Below, piece after piece: positions 1-8,510 of a stretch of 64,000 bases of DNA. Every line of letters starts with the position of its first letter. Positions within the stretch are counted from its first letter, which is position 1. The DNA is taken from contig NZ_CM007717.1 in the NCBI RefSeq assembly GCF_002019855.1, positions 6,581,750 to 6,645,749 of the forward strand, in the 5' to 3' direction. Source of the DNA: Streptomyces antibioticus. Its GTDB lineage: Bacteria > Actinomycetota > Actinomycetes > Streptomycetales > Streptomycetaceae. The notes under the pieces were generated by a model. That model worked only from the letters and a program-made list of their open reading frames with translations. It was not told the origin of the DNA and did no database searches. Position numbers and translations under genes: made by a program.

Positions 1-53
1 ACACCGCCGCGCAGGACACGGGGCGGATCAACGGCTGGAAGCTGACCTTCTAG
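1..53 (+). CDS. C-terminal end of an unidentified protein (partial)
   Basis: The reading frame open from base 3 encodes about 16 residues ending NGWKLTF and stops at TAG 51-53. It converges on the TetR gene that ends at 121. The short tail with Trp and a terminal beta-like stretch would fit a secreted or carbohydrate-active protein, but this is too little to name a family. It is called coding only because the frame has high-GC codon bias and ends just before an intergenic gap. Confidence 0.4.
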   Translation, partial: TAAQDTGRINGWKLTF

Positions 54-120
54 ACCGTGAACCCGACGGGCGGGCCGGCCGGTGTGGATGGACACCGGCC
101 GGCCCGCCGCACGTCTGTCC

Positions 121-807
121 TCAGGAGGCGGCGCGCTCCTCGGCGTGCTCCTCGCCGTGCTCCTGAGCCCACTCCCGGGACGAGGCCAGCACCCGCAGCC
201 CCCGGTCCGCCCGCGCGTCCAGCGCCGGCAGCAGACCGGGCACGGCGATGCTCGGCAGGATGTGCGCCCACAGCACCGCCAGCCGGTCGCCCAGATCCGC
301 CCGGCCGGTCAGCGCCCGCGACATCAACTGGACGCCGGTGAAAGCGCCCACGAGCAGCTCCACCGTCTCCGGCGGCTTCACCGTGGGGAGCAACTCACCC
401 CGGTCACGGGCCACTTCGAGCAGCGTGGTCAACCGCCGCGCCCACTGCAGGAACGGCTCCCCGTGGTCCACCCCGGCGGGCGTCTCCTGGTCCACCGCCA
501 GCCGTACGCTGCCCCGCAACAGCGCGTTGCCCAGCAGCCGTTGGCCCACCACGAACGTCATGTCGACGATCTCCTGGAGCTTGCACGGCTGCGGCGGAAC
601 CGCCCCGAACGGCACCTGCTCGTCCAGCACCGCCTGGGCCAGAGACACCTTCGACGGGAAGTGGAAGTACAGGGCGCCCTTGGTGACTTCGGCGCGCTCC
701 AGGACCATGGCGATGGTGGTGGACGTGTAGCCGTGCTCGTCGAAGACCGCGCCGGCCGCTTCCAGGATCGCCCTGCGCGTCCTGATGGCGCGCTCCTGTT
801 TCGCCAT
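121..807 (-). CDS. TetR-family gamma-butyrolactone receptor-like repressor
   Basis: The 228-residue protein has an N-terminal TetR helix-turn-helix (residues about 8-55, ending in the hallmark TKGALYFHF) and an all-helical ligand domain. A PFLQW motif supplies a Trp where ArpA/ScbR-type receptors carry their ligand-contact Trp. By hand count it has about 24 Lys+Arg against 29 Asp+Glu, so it is acidic, as true butyrolactone receptors usually are (basic pseudo-receptors differ). It is divergent from the AfsA-type synthase at 1006, the classic scbR/scbA layout. The ATG at 807 has a good ribosome site (aagggg). An inverted repeat overlaps its leader and candidate ARE operators lie nearby, suggesting autoregulation. 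Inference: it represses itself and the synthase until ligand binds. The exact orthologue name is not assigned. Confidence 0.85.
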   Translation of the reverse strand: MAKQERAIRTRRAILEAAGAVFDEHGYTSTTIAMVLERAEVTKGALYFHFPSKVSLAQAVLDEQVPFGAVPPQPCKLQEIVDMTFVVGQRLLGNALLRGSVRLAVDQETPAGVDHGEPFLQWARRLTTLLEVARDRGELLPTVKPPETVELLVGAFTGVQLMSRALTGRADLGDRLAVLWAHILPSIAVPGLLPALDARADRGLRVLASSREWAQEHGEEHAEERAAS

Positions 808-818
808 AAGAGCCCCTT

Positions 819-839
819 AACGGCACCTAGTTGGCCGTT
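819..839. promoter_or_regulatory. Inverted repeat, candidate operator of the receptor gene
   Basis: Perfect 6-bp arms aacggc/gccgtt are separated by 9 bp (acctagttg), 12-32 bp upstream of the TetR start codon on the minus strand. Position and symmetry fit an autoregulatory TetR operator. Confidence 0.5.
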
Positions 840-895
840 CCCACCGATCGTCCACTGGTCCGGCCCGATCATAGGATGCCGTCGACTGATCTCAT

Positions 896-922
896 TGAAA
901 ACAAACCGGTCGCCTCGTACTC
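896..922. promoter_or_regulatory. Candidate ARE (butyrolactone receptor operator)
   Basis: The AT-richer patch aaaacaaaccggtcg, followed by a weaker half cctcgtactct, resembles one well-kept half of the ARE sequences bound by ArpA/ScbR-type receptors (AAACAAACCGGT-like). It lies between the divergent receptor and synthase genes, about 85 bp upstream of the synthase ATG. Confidence 0.55.
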
Positions 923-1005
923 TAACGCCAACCGGAGCGGACGGTCCGCCGTCTGCCGTTGCCTTCGGGAGACCGTGGGAACCGTGGGGACCCGTAGGGA
1001 GAGAC

Positions 1006-1908
1006 ATGACTCGACCACGGCAGCTTGCCGACGCTCCGACGCTGACCGCAACCGTGCCGCGCCAACTGGTGCACCGTGCAGCCGTCGCGGAGACCCTGCT
1101 CACCGGCTGGCGGCGGACGGCCGACGACCGGTTCACGGTGTCGGCGCAGTGGCCCCGAGCACACGGGTTACACGTGTCCCCGGACTGGACGGCGTACGAC
1201 CCGCTGCTCGTCGTCGAGTCCGTCCGGCAGGCCGGAACGCTCCTGGCGCATACCGAGTACGAGGTACCCCTGGATCATCAGTTCGTCCTCCAGGAGTTCC
1301 AAGTCGACACGGAGGCAGGCGGGTTGACCGTCGGAGCGTTCCCGGCCGAGCCCGAGATCGAGATCGCCTTCACCGACGTCGGGATGCGCGGCCGCCGGCT
1401 GACGTCCGCCCGCTACACCGCGCACGTCCTGCGCGACGGCGGCCAAGTCGCCTTCGCCGACGTCGCCTTCACCAGCGTCGGCCCGTCCGTCTACCGCAGA
1501 CTGCGCGGCGGCCGCACCCCCCGGTCGGTGACCGCGCCGCCCGTCCCGCCCGGCCTGCCGCCGGCCGCCGTCGAGCGCCCGCTGCCCACCGACGTCGTCC
1601 TCGCCGCGACCGGCGAACCCGACCGCTGGCGACTGCGAGTAGATACCGCACACCCCGTTTTCTTCGACCATCCGCTCGACCACGTCCCCGGCATGCTGCT
1701 CCTCGAAGCCGCCCGCCAGGCCGCCCGGTTGCACGGCCCCGAAGGGCACGCGCCGGTGGCGTACCACGCGCGCTTCCATCAGTACGCCGAGCTGGACGAA
1801 CCGCTGTGGATCGACATCAAGGGCGACGGCGCGACCGGCCTGCAAGTCGTGGGCACACAGCGGGAGTCGACGTTCTTCGAGTGCCTGGTGGGCACCGCTG
1901 CGCCGTGA
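1006..1908 (+). CDS. AfsA/ScbA-type gamma-butyrolactone biosynthesis protein
   Basis: The 300-residue protein contains two AfsA hot-dog repeats (roughly residues 35-140 and 195-295), including the VESVRQAGTLLAH and LLLEAARQAARLHG helices that mark the A-factor biosynthesis family. The family condenses a beta-ketoacyl chain with dihydroxyacetone phosphate, the first step to A-factor-like signals. The frame is open far upstream, but the ATG at 1006 follows the ribosome site aggga and gives normal family length. Leu55 is encoded by TTA at 1168-1170, the rare leucine codon read by the bldA tRNA, so translation should depend on bldA. It is divergent from the receptor-like TetR and followed by a second TetR gene. 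Confidence 0.9.
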   Translation: MTRPRQLADAPTLTATVPRQLVHRAAVAETLLTGWRRTADDRFTVSAQWPRAHGLHVSPDWTAYDPLLVVESVRQAGTLLAHTEYEVPLDHQFVLQEFQVDTEAGGLTVGAFPAEPEIEIAFTDVGMRGRRLTSARYTAHVLRDGGQVAFADVAFTSVGPSVYRRLRGGRTPRSVTAPPVPPGLPPAAVERPLPTDVVLAATGEPDRWRLRVDTAHPVFFDHPLDHVPGMLLLEAARQAARLHGPEGHAPVAYHARFHQYAELDEPLWIDIKGDGATGLQVVGTQRESTFFECLVGTAAP

Positions 1909-1929
1909 GCTATTGTGTACAGGGGGTAA

Positions 1930-1955
1930 GAAACAAACGGCACGACCCGTTCTTT
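1930..1955. promoter_or_regulatory. Candidate ARE upstream of the second TetR gene
   Basis: Imperfect inverted repeat aaacaaacgg...cccgttcttt (about 7 of 10 arm positions pair), 26 bp before the ATG at 1981. The left half nearly matches the one at 896, so the same regulator could bind both. Confidence 0.55.
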
Positions 1956-1980
1956 ACCGGCCCCGGGAGAGTCCACTCGA

Positions 1981-2627
1981 TGGCGAGGCAGCTACGCGCC
2001 GAACAGACCCGCGCGACGATCATCACGGCCGCAGCCGATCTGTTCGACCGGCACGGCTACGAGTCGACCAGCCTCAGTGACATCGTCGAGCACGCCCATG
2101 TCACCAAGGGCGCCCTGTACTTCCACTTCGCGGCGAAGGAGGACCTGGCGCACGCCATCATGGAACTCCAGTCCCAGGCCTCCCGCCGCGTCGCCGGTGA
2201 CATCGACGACCGGGGCTATCCCGCCCTCGAAGCGCTGATGCGCCTCACGTTCGGCCTCGCGCGGCTGTCGGTCGAGGGTCCGATCACCCGCGCGGGGCTC
2301 CGCCTCGCCACCGGGGGCGTCGCGGTCAAACCGCCGCTGCGCCATCCCTTCGCCGAGTGGCTTGACCTGATGAGCCGTCGGCTGGTCGGCGCGGTCAAGG
2401 AGTCCGACATCCACCCGGACGTCGACGTGGACGCCGTCGCGCACTCCCTGGTCTGTTTCTTCGTCGGCACCCGGGTCGTCGGCCGCTCCCGCGAACCCGC
2501 CGCCCGGCTGCCCCGCCGGATGGCCGAGATGTGGCACGTCCTCATCCGCGGCCTGGTCCCGGTGCCCCGCCGCCCCCGCTACCTCACCCTGGCGGCCCGC
2601 CTGGAACGGGAGATCATGGCCGGCTGA
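1981..2627 (+). CDS. TetR-family butyrolactone receptor homologue, possibly a pseudo-receptor
   Basis: The 215-residue protein has a TetR DNA-binding domain (residues 1-50, again ending TKGALYFHF) and a ligand domain with HPFAEWLDL, placing a Trp at the receptor ligand-contact position. By hand count it has about 30 Lys+Arg against 25 Asp+Glu, so it is basic. Known pseudo-receptors (ScbR2, TylQ type) are basic and often respond to antibiotics rather than butyrolactones, so that role is inferred. It lies 72 bp downstream of the synthase in the same direction, with its own ARE-like site. The ATG at 1981 has gggag upstream. A direct antibiotic cluster target is not visible in the window. Confidence 0.82.
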
Positions 2628-2630
2628 CGG

Positions 2631-2692
2631 GCACGACGAGGCACGGCCGGGGCACAGCGAGGCACGACGAGGCACGGCGAGGCACGGCGAGG
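2631..2692. repeat. 10-bp tandem repeat, about six copies
   Basis: Six imperfect head-to-tail copies of a unit near gcacggcgag fill most of the gap between the second TetR gene and the DUF89 gene. No coding or hairpin function is evident. Confidence 0.6.
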
Positions 2693-2735
2693 AGACACCC
2701 GGGGAAGCCCGTGCGTGCGCGGTACGGTGAGCCGC

Positions 2736-3932
2736 ATGCCCGACACCCCCGCCCCGCCGCCCGTGATCCTCGGCGACGAGCCCGGCTCCTTCCCCCACGG
2801 CGTCCTGGCCGAACGCCACCCGGCGATCATCCGGCAGGTGCGGGACGCCTTCCCCTACGACCCCGCCGTCCACCACGCCCTGGACGCACTCCTGGAGAGC
2901 TGCGCCAAGGGCGTGGTCGAACCGCTCCCCGCCGACGCGCACGACCTCGCCCGCTGGCGGGACTGGGGCCTCGACGGATCCGTGGGCCGGTCCTGGTTCG
3001 ACGTGCCCTGGCTGTGGTCCGAGAGCTACTTCTACCGCCGACTCCTCGACGCCGTCGGCTACTTCGGGCCCGGCGTCTGGCAGGGCATCGACCCCTTCCG
3101 CCCCTTCAAGCTCGCCGAACTCGACGCGCCCGAGACCGACGAGGAACTGGCCGCCCTCGACGCCCTGGAGACCCGCCCCGCCGCCGAACGCGCCCGCGCC
3201 CTGCTGCACGGCTCGCTCTGGGGCAACCGCGCCGACCTCGGCTTCCGCCTCTCCGACAGCGAGGCCGCCACCCGCGACGCGGTACCGGCGCTGGTCGCCG
3301 ACGACAGCGAGACACTGTGGGCTCTGCTCCCACCCGTGCTCCCACCCGCTGACGAGGCGCCCACCGTCTGCCTGATCGCCGACAACGCCGGCCGTGAGCT
3401 GATCCCCGATCTCCTCCTCGCCGCCCACCTCCTCGCGACCGGCCGGGCCGGGCGGGTCGTCCTGCACGTCAAGCCGTACCCGTACTACGTCTCCGACGCC
3501 ACGCCCACCGACGTCGTCGACGCCCTGCGCAGACTGACCGCCGCGCCCGGAGCGGCCGCCGAGCACGGCCGGCGGCTGTGGGCGGCCCTGGCGGACGGCA
3601 CCCTCACGGTCCGCGCCCATCCATTCTCCGCCGCCCCGCTGCCGTTCACCGAACTCCCGCCGGACCTGCGCGCGGAGTTCGCCGGGGCGGCCCTCACCCT
3701 CGTCAAGGGCGACCTCAACTACCGCCGTCTGGTGGGCGACCGACGCTGGCCGCCGACCACCCCCTTCGCCGACGTCACCGCGTACTTCCCCGGCCCGGTG
3801 GCCGCCCTGCGCACCCTGAAGTCCGATGTGATCACCGGCCTGTCCGCCGGGACCGAGTCCGGCCTGGTCGCCGCCGAGGGACAGCGCTGGCGCACCGGCG
3901 GCACCCACGCCCTCGTCCAGGTGCGCCCCTGA
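2736..3932 (+). CDS. DUF89 / ARMT1-like damage-control phosphatase
   Basis: The 398-residue protein is recognised by the metal-site motifs DNAGRELIPDLLLA (residues about 214-227) and KGDLNYRRLVGD near residue 325. These are hallmarks of the DUF89 metal-dependent phosphatases, subgroup III (ARMT1-like), which remove phosphate from damaged or excess sugar phosphates. An N-terminal helical region (residues 1-170) precedes the Rossmann-like catalytic core, as usual. The ATG at 2736 is preferred to an upstream in-frame GTG at 2715 because the family normally begins shortly before the PxxxL segment. It is cytosolic with no signal peptide. Neighbours do not define its substrate. Confidence 0.85.
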   Translation: MPDTPAPPPVILGDEPGSFPHGVLAERHPAIIRQVRDAFPYDPAVHHALDALLESCAKGVVEPLPADAHDLARWRDWGLDGSVGRSWFDVPWLWSESYFYRRLLDAVGYFGPGVWQGIDPFRPFKLAELDAPETDEELAALDALETRPAAERARALLHGSLWGNRADLGFRLSDSEAATRDAVPALVADDSETLWALLPPVLPPADEAPTVCLIADNAGRELIPDLLLAAHLLATGRAGRVVLHVKPYPYYVSDATPTDVVDALRRLTAAPGAAAEHGRRLWAALADGTLTVRAHPFSAAPLPFTELPPDLRAEFAGAALTLVKGDLNYRRLVGDRRWPPTTPFADVTAYFPGPVAALRTLKSDVITGLSAGTESGLVAAEGQRWRTGGTHALVQVRP

Positions 3933-4070
3933 CGGCAACCCGGGGCCCCCACCCCGAACTCCCACCCCGAACTCCGGCCATGGGCACGGCTTCCCGTCCG
4001 ATTCACTGGATGGTGTGATCATGTGGTGCCGTGCGGATGGCCGCCGAAGGGCACGGGTAGGGCCCCGGCC

Positions 4071-6260
4071 ATGAAGCAGCCGTTCGAACTCCCGCACTTC
4101 TACCTGCCGCACCCCGCGCGGCTGAACCCGCACGTCGAGGAGGCGCGCGCCCACTCGACACAGTGGGCGCGCGACATGGGCATGCTGGAGGGGTCCGGGA
4201 TCTGGGAGCAGGCCGATCTCGACGCGCACGACTACGGTCTGCTCTGCGCCTACACCCACCCCGACTGCGACGGCCCCGCGCTGTCGCTGATCACCGACTG
4301 GTACGTGTGGGTGTTCTTCTTCGACGACCACTTCCTCGACATGTTCAAGCGCACCCCCGACCGCGCCGCCGGCAAGGCGCACCTGGACCGGCTCCCGCTG
4401 TTCATGCCGATGGACCCGGCGACGCCCGTCCCCGAGCCGCTCAACCCGGTGGAGGCCGGCCTCAAGGACCTCTGGGCGCGCACGATCCCGGCGATGTCGC
4501 CGGACTGGCGAGCCCGGTTCGCCGTCGCGACGGAACATCTGCTCAACGAGTCGATGTGGGAACTGTCCAACATCAACGAGGGACGGATCGCCAACCCGGT
4601 CGAGTACATCGAGATGCGCCGCAAGGTGGGCGGCGCCCCCTGGTCGGCCGGGCTCGTGGAGTACGCGACCGCCGAGGTCCCCGCCGCCGTCGCCGGGACG
4701 CGGCCGCTGCGGGTGCTGATGGAGACGTTCTCCGACGCCGTCCATCTGCGCAACGACCTGTTCTCCTACCAGCGCGAGGTGGAGGACGAGGGGGAGAACA
4801 GCAACGGCGTGCTCGTCCTGGAGACGTTCTTCGGCTGTACCACCCAGGAGGCCGCCGACACCGTCAACGACGTCCTCACCTCCCGTCTCCACCAGTTCGA
4901 GCACACCGCGTTCACCGAAGTCCCCGCCGTCGCCCTGGAGAAGGGGCTGCGGCCCGACGAGGTGGCCGCGGTCGCCGCGTACGCCAAGGGACTTCAGGAC
5001 TGGCAGTCCGGCGGCCACGAATGGCACATGCGCTCCAGCCGCTACATGAACGGCGGCGCGGTCTCCGCCGCGCCCTGGCAGCGCCTGACCGGCCCCGGAA
5101 CCTCCGCCTCCGACGTCGTCGCGCTGCTCGCCTCGGCCGCGGCGGAGCGTCTGCGCGCGTACGCGCACGTGCCGTTCCAGAAGGTCGGCCCCTCGCTGCT
5201 GCCCGACTTCCACATGCCGTACCAGGTCGCGCTGAGCCCGCACCTGGAGGCGTGCCGGCCGCGTCTGACCGCCTGGATGCACACCATGGGCATGCTGGAG
5301 GAGGGCGTCTGGGACGAGGAGAAGCTCGCCGCCTACGACCTCCCGCTCTGCTCGGCCGGCCTCGACCCGGACGCCACCCCGGAGGCCCTCGACCTCAGCG
5401 CCCGCTGGCTCGCCTGGGGCACCTACGGCGACGACTACTACCCGCTGGTGTTCGGCGGCCGCCGGGACCTCGCCGCCGCCCGGCTGACCACGGCCCGGCT
5501 GTCGGCCTGTATGCCGGTGGACGGCGAGGAGGCGCCCGTCGTCCCGGTCAACGCCATGGAGCGCGGCCTGATCGACCTGTGGGCCGTCACCACGGCCGCG
5601 ATGACCCCGGACCAGCGGCGCACCCTGCGCGACGCGGTCGACACCATGACCGAGAGCTGGGTGTGGGAGCTGTCCAACCAGCTCCAGAACCGCGTCCCCG
5701 ACCCGGTCGACTATCTGGAGATGCGCCGCGCCACCTTCGGCTCCGACCTCACCCTGAGCCTGTGCCGGATGGGCCAGGGCCCGGCCGTCCCGCCCGAGAT
5801 CTACCGCACCGGGCCCGTCCAGGCCCTGGAGAACGCGGCCATCGACTACGCGTGCCTGACCAACGACGTGTTCTCGTACCAGAAGGAGATCGAGTACGAG
5901 GGGGAGATGCACAACGCGGTCCTCGTCGTGCAGCACTTCTTCGGCTGCGACTATCCGGCCGCGCTGGCCGTCGTCCACGATCTGATGACCCAGCGCATGC
6001 AGCAGTTCGAGCACATCATCGCCCACGAACTCCCGGTCCTGTACGACGACTTCGACCTGTCGGCCGAGGCGCGCGCGGCGATGGACAACTACGTGGCCGA
6101 CCTCCAGAACTGGCTGTCGGGCATCCTCAACTGGCATCGCCGGGTGGACCGTTACAAGTCCGCGTACCTGGCGAGCCGGGCGCACGGGTTCGTCCCGGAC
6201 CGCTCTTCGGCCACTCCGCCCCCACACCTGCTGCTTTCCGGACTTTCATATACGGAATAG
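4071..6260 (+). CDS. geoA: Geosmin synthase (germacradienol synthase/cyclase)
   Basis: The 729-residue protein has two terpene-cyclase domains. The N-terminal half (about 1-330) carries the Mg-binding acid motif DDHFLD and the NSE motif NDLFSYQREVEDEGE, and converts farnesyl diphosphate to germacradienol/germacrene D. The C-terminal half (about 385-690) has DDYYP and NDVFSYQKEIEYEGE, and converts germacradienol to geosmin with loss of acetone. Length matches the S. coelicolor enzyme (about 726). The first motif ends in Asp where the well-known enzyme has Glu (DDHFLE), a conservative change. The ATG at 4071 fits the family start (MKQPFELPHFYLPHPARLNP). It stands as a monocistronic gene, and the following oxidase has its own start region. 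Function is close to certain. Confidence 0.97.
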   Translation: MKQPFELPHFYLPHPARLNPHVEEARAHSTQWARDMGMLEGSGIWEQADLDAHDYGLLCAYTHPDCDGPALSLITDWYVWVFFFDDHFLDMFKRTPDRAAGKAHLDRLPLFMPMDPATPVPEPLNPVEAGLKDLWARTIPAMSPDWRARFAVATEHLLNESMWELSNINEGRIANPVEYIEMRRKVGGAPWSAGLVEYATAEVPAAVAGTRPLRVLMETFSDAVHLRNDLFSYQREVEDEGENSNGVLVLETFFGCTTQEAADTVNDVLTSRLHQFEHTAFTEVPAVALEKGLRPDEVAAVAAYAKGLQDWQSGGHEWHMRSSRYMNGGAVSAAPWQRLTGPGTSASDVVALLASAAAERLRAYAHVPFQKVGPSLLPDFHMPYQVALSPHLEACRPRLTAWMHTMGMLEEGVWDEEKLAAYDLPLCSAGLDPDATPEALDLSARWLAWGTYGDDYYPLVFGGRRDLAAARLTTARLSACMPVDGEEAPVVPVNAMERGLIDLWAVTTAAMTPDQRRTLRDAVDTMTESWVWELSNQLQNRVPDPVDYLEMRRATFGSDLTLSLCRMGQGPAVPPEIYRTGPVQALENAAIDYACLTNDVFSYQKEIEYEGEMHNAVLVVQHFFGCDYPAALAVVHDLMTQRMQQFEHIIAHELPVLYDDFDLSAEARAAMDNYVADLQNWLSGILNWHRRVDRYKSAYLASRAHGFVPDRSSATPPPHLLLSGLSYTE

Positions 6261-6341
6261 GGCATTCAGGGAACGCGCGAGGGGCGCCGGGCGTCTCATG
6301 GGGCAAGGGGAACGACCGACAGAACACGGGGGTGTTCGACC

Positions 6342-8273
6342 TTGACCGACATGATCGAGCAGAGCGACGACCGGATCGACCCGATCGACGGAGTCTTGGC
6401 GGACGGAGTCCTGGCGGACGACGTTCTGGCGAAGGAGCGGGAGCAGGCACCGGCGCCCGGTGAACTGACACCGTTCGCCGCGCCGTTGACCGTCCCGCCC
6501 GTCCTGCGGCCCGCTTCGGACGAGGTGACGCGGGAGACCGAGATCGCCCTGCGCCCCACCTGGGTGCGCCTGCACCCGCAGCTCCCGCCCACCCTGATGT
6601 GGGGCTACGACGGCCAGGTGCCGGGCCCCACCATCGAGGTCCGGCGCGGACAGCGCGTCCGCATCGCCTGGACCAACCGCATCCCCAAGGGGAGCGAGTA
6701 CCCGGTCACCTCCGTCGAGGTGCCCCTCGGCCCGCCGGGCACCCCGGCACCGAACACCGAACCGGGGCGCGGCGGCGTCGAACCCAACAAGGACGTCGCC
6801 GCGCTGCCCGCCTGGTCCGTCACCCATCTGCACGGCGCGCAGACCGGCGGCGGCAACGACGGCTGGGCGGACAACGCCGTCGGCTTCGGCGACGCCCAGC
6901 TCTCCGAGTATCCGAACGACCACCAGGCGACCCAGTGGTGGTACCACGACCACGCCATGAACATCACCCGGTGGAACGTGATGGCGGGCCTGTACGGCAC
7001 CTACCTGGTCCGTGACGACGAGGAGGACGCCCTGGGCCTGCCCTCCGGCGACCGGGAGATCCCGCTGCTGATCGCCGACCGCAACCTCGACACCGACGAG
7101 GACGGCCGGCTCAACGGACGGCTCCTGCACAAGACGGTGATCGTCCAGCAGTCCAACCCGGAGACCGGCAAGCCGGTGTCCATCCCGTTCTTCGGCCCGT
7201 ACACCACGGTCAACGGCCGGATCTGGCCGTACGCCGACGTCGACGACGGCTGGTACCGGCTCCGGCTGGTCAACGCGTCCAACGCGCGCATCTACAACCT
7301 CGTCCTGATCGACGAGGACGACCGGCCGGTGCCGGGCGTCGTCCACCAGATCGGCAGCGACGGCGGACTGCTGCCGCGCCCGGTGCCCGTCGACTTCGAC
7401 GACACCCTGCCGGTGCTGAGCGCCGCCCCGGCCGAGCGGTTCGACCTGCTGGTCGACTTCCGCGCGCTCGGCGGCCGCCGGCTGCGGCTGGTCGACAAGG
7501 GGCCGGGCGCGCCCGCCGGGACGCCGGATCCGCTGGGCGGGGTGCGCTACCCGGAGGTGATGGAGTTCCGGGTCCGCGAGACCTGCGAGGAGGACTCCTT
7601 CGCGCTGCCCGAGGTGCTCTCCGGGTCCTTCCGCCGGATGAGCCACGACATCCCGCACGGCCACCGGCTGATCGTGCTGACCCCGCCCGGCACCAAGGGC
7701 TCCGGCGGCCACCCGGAAATCTGGGAGATGGCCGAGGTCGAGGACCCGGCCGACGTCCAGGTCCCCGCCGAGGGCGTCATCCAGGTGACCGGCGCCGACG
7801 GCCGTACCAAGACGTACCGCCGTACGGCACGCACGTTCAACGACGGTCTCGGCTTCACCATCGGCGAGGGCACCCACGAGCAGTGGACCTTCCTCAACCT
7901 CTCGCCGATCCTCCACCCCATGCACATCCACCTGGCCGACTTCCAGGTCCTCGGCCGCGACGCCTACGACGCGTCCGGCTTCGACCTCGCCCTCGGCGGC
8001 ACCCGCACCCCGGTGCGGCTCGACCCGGACACCCCGGTCCCGCTCGCCCCCAACGAGCTGGGACACAAGGACGTCTTCCAGGTGCCGGGCCCGCAAGGGC
8101 TGCGCGTGATGGGCAAGTTCGACGGGGCGTACGGCCGGTTCATGTACCACTGCCACCTCCTCGAACACGAGGACATGGGCATGATGCGGCCGTTCGTCGT
8201 CATGCCGCCCGAGGCCCTGAAGTTCGACCACGGCGGGGCGCACGGCGGCCACGGCGAGGGTCACACGGGCTGA
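6342..8273 (+). CDS. Multicopper oxidase, phenoxazinone-synthase/CotA-like
   Basis: The 643-residue three-cupredoxin oxidase has all four copper motifs: THLHG (about 165), YHDHAM (about 203), HPMHIHLADF (about 526) and HCHLLEHEDMGMM (about 605-617), the last giving the type 1 Cys, His and axial Met. It oxidises phenolic or aminophenol substrates with four-electron reduction of oxygen. No signal peptide is evident, so it is probably cytosolic like phenoxazinone synthase. TTG at 6342 is chosen because ggggg lies at ordinary spacing, while the ATG at 6351 would sit too far from it. The N terminus has a short repeat (GVLADGVLADDVLA). The exact substrate is unknown. Confidence 0.9.
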   Translation: MTDMIEQSDDRIDPIDGVLADGVLADDVLAKEREQAPAPGELTPFAAPLTVPPVLRPASDEVTRETEIALRPTWVRLHPQLPPTLMWGYDGQVPGPTIEVRRGQRVRIAWTNRIPKGSEYPVTSVEVPLGPPGTPAPNTEPGRGGVEPNKDVAALPAWSVTHLHGAQTGGGNDGWADNAVGFGDAQLSEYPNDHQATQWWYHDHAMNITRWNVMAGLYGTYLVRDDEEDALGLPSGDREIPLLIADRNLDTDEDGRLNGRLLHKTVIVQQSNPETGKPVSIPFFGPYTTVNGRIWPYADVDDGWYRLRLVNASNARIYNLVLIDEDDRPVPGVVHQIGSDGGLLPRPVPVDFDDTLPVLSAAPAERFDLLVDFRALGGRRLRLVDKGPGAPAGTPDPLGGVRYPEVMEFRVRETCEEDSFALPEVLSGSFRRMSHDIPHGHRLIVLTPPGTKGSGGHPEIWEMAEVEDPADVQVPAEGVIQVTGADGRTKTYRRTARTFNDGLGFTIGEGTHEQWTFLNLSPILHPMHIHLADFQVLGRDAYDASGFDLALGGTRTPVRLDPDTPVPLAPNELGHKDVFQVPGPQGLRVMGKFDGAYGRFMYHCHLLEHEDMGMMRPFVVMPPEALKFDHGGAHGGHGEGHTG

Positions 8274-8302
8274 CGCCCCGCCCGCGCGGCATGCTCCACC
8301 GC

Positions 8303-8344
8303 GGCTCGCGCCGGCACCCGGACCATCGGGTGCGGGCGCGAGCC
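8303..8344 (+). terminator. Strong stem-loop downstream of the oxidase
   Basis: An 18-bp GC-rich stem (8303-8320 pairing with 8327-8344, one mismatch) with a 6-nt loop lies 30 bp after the oxidase stop. There is no clear U-tract, as is common in Streptomyces. Confidence 0.8.
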
Positions 8345-8510
8345 GTCGCTCACCGCACCCCGGGTCGTCCACCGGATCGAACGCGTGTGCGCCGGTACGG
8401 CCGACGGGTGCCGGTTCCGGGCCTACCGCCGTTGACCCTGGGTCAGTCTCACTCGTTCGTGGCAGGTCAGGTGCCGTTCCGCCGGGTAGAGCACCAGCCG
8501 GAGGCGATCC

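Noticed and set aside
82..1005. Extended N terminus of the AfsA-type protein back to base 82
   Set aside because: It runs over the divergent TetR gene on the opposite strand and lacks family similarity; the ATG at 1006 has a ribosome site.
1992..6227. A 1411-codon open frame on the minus strand across the second TetR, DUF89 and geosmin synthase genes
   Set aside because: It is antisense to well-supported genes, has no domain pattern and the low-complexity composition typical of high-GC shadow frames.
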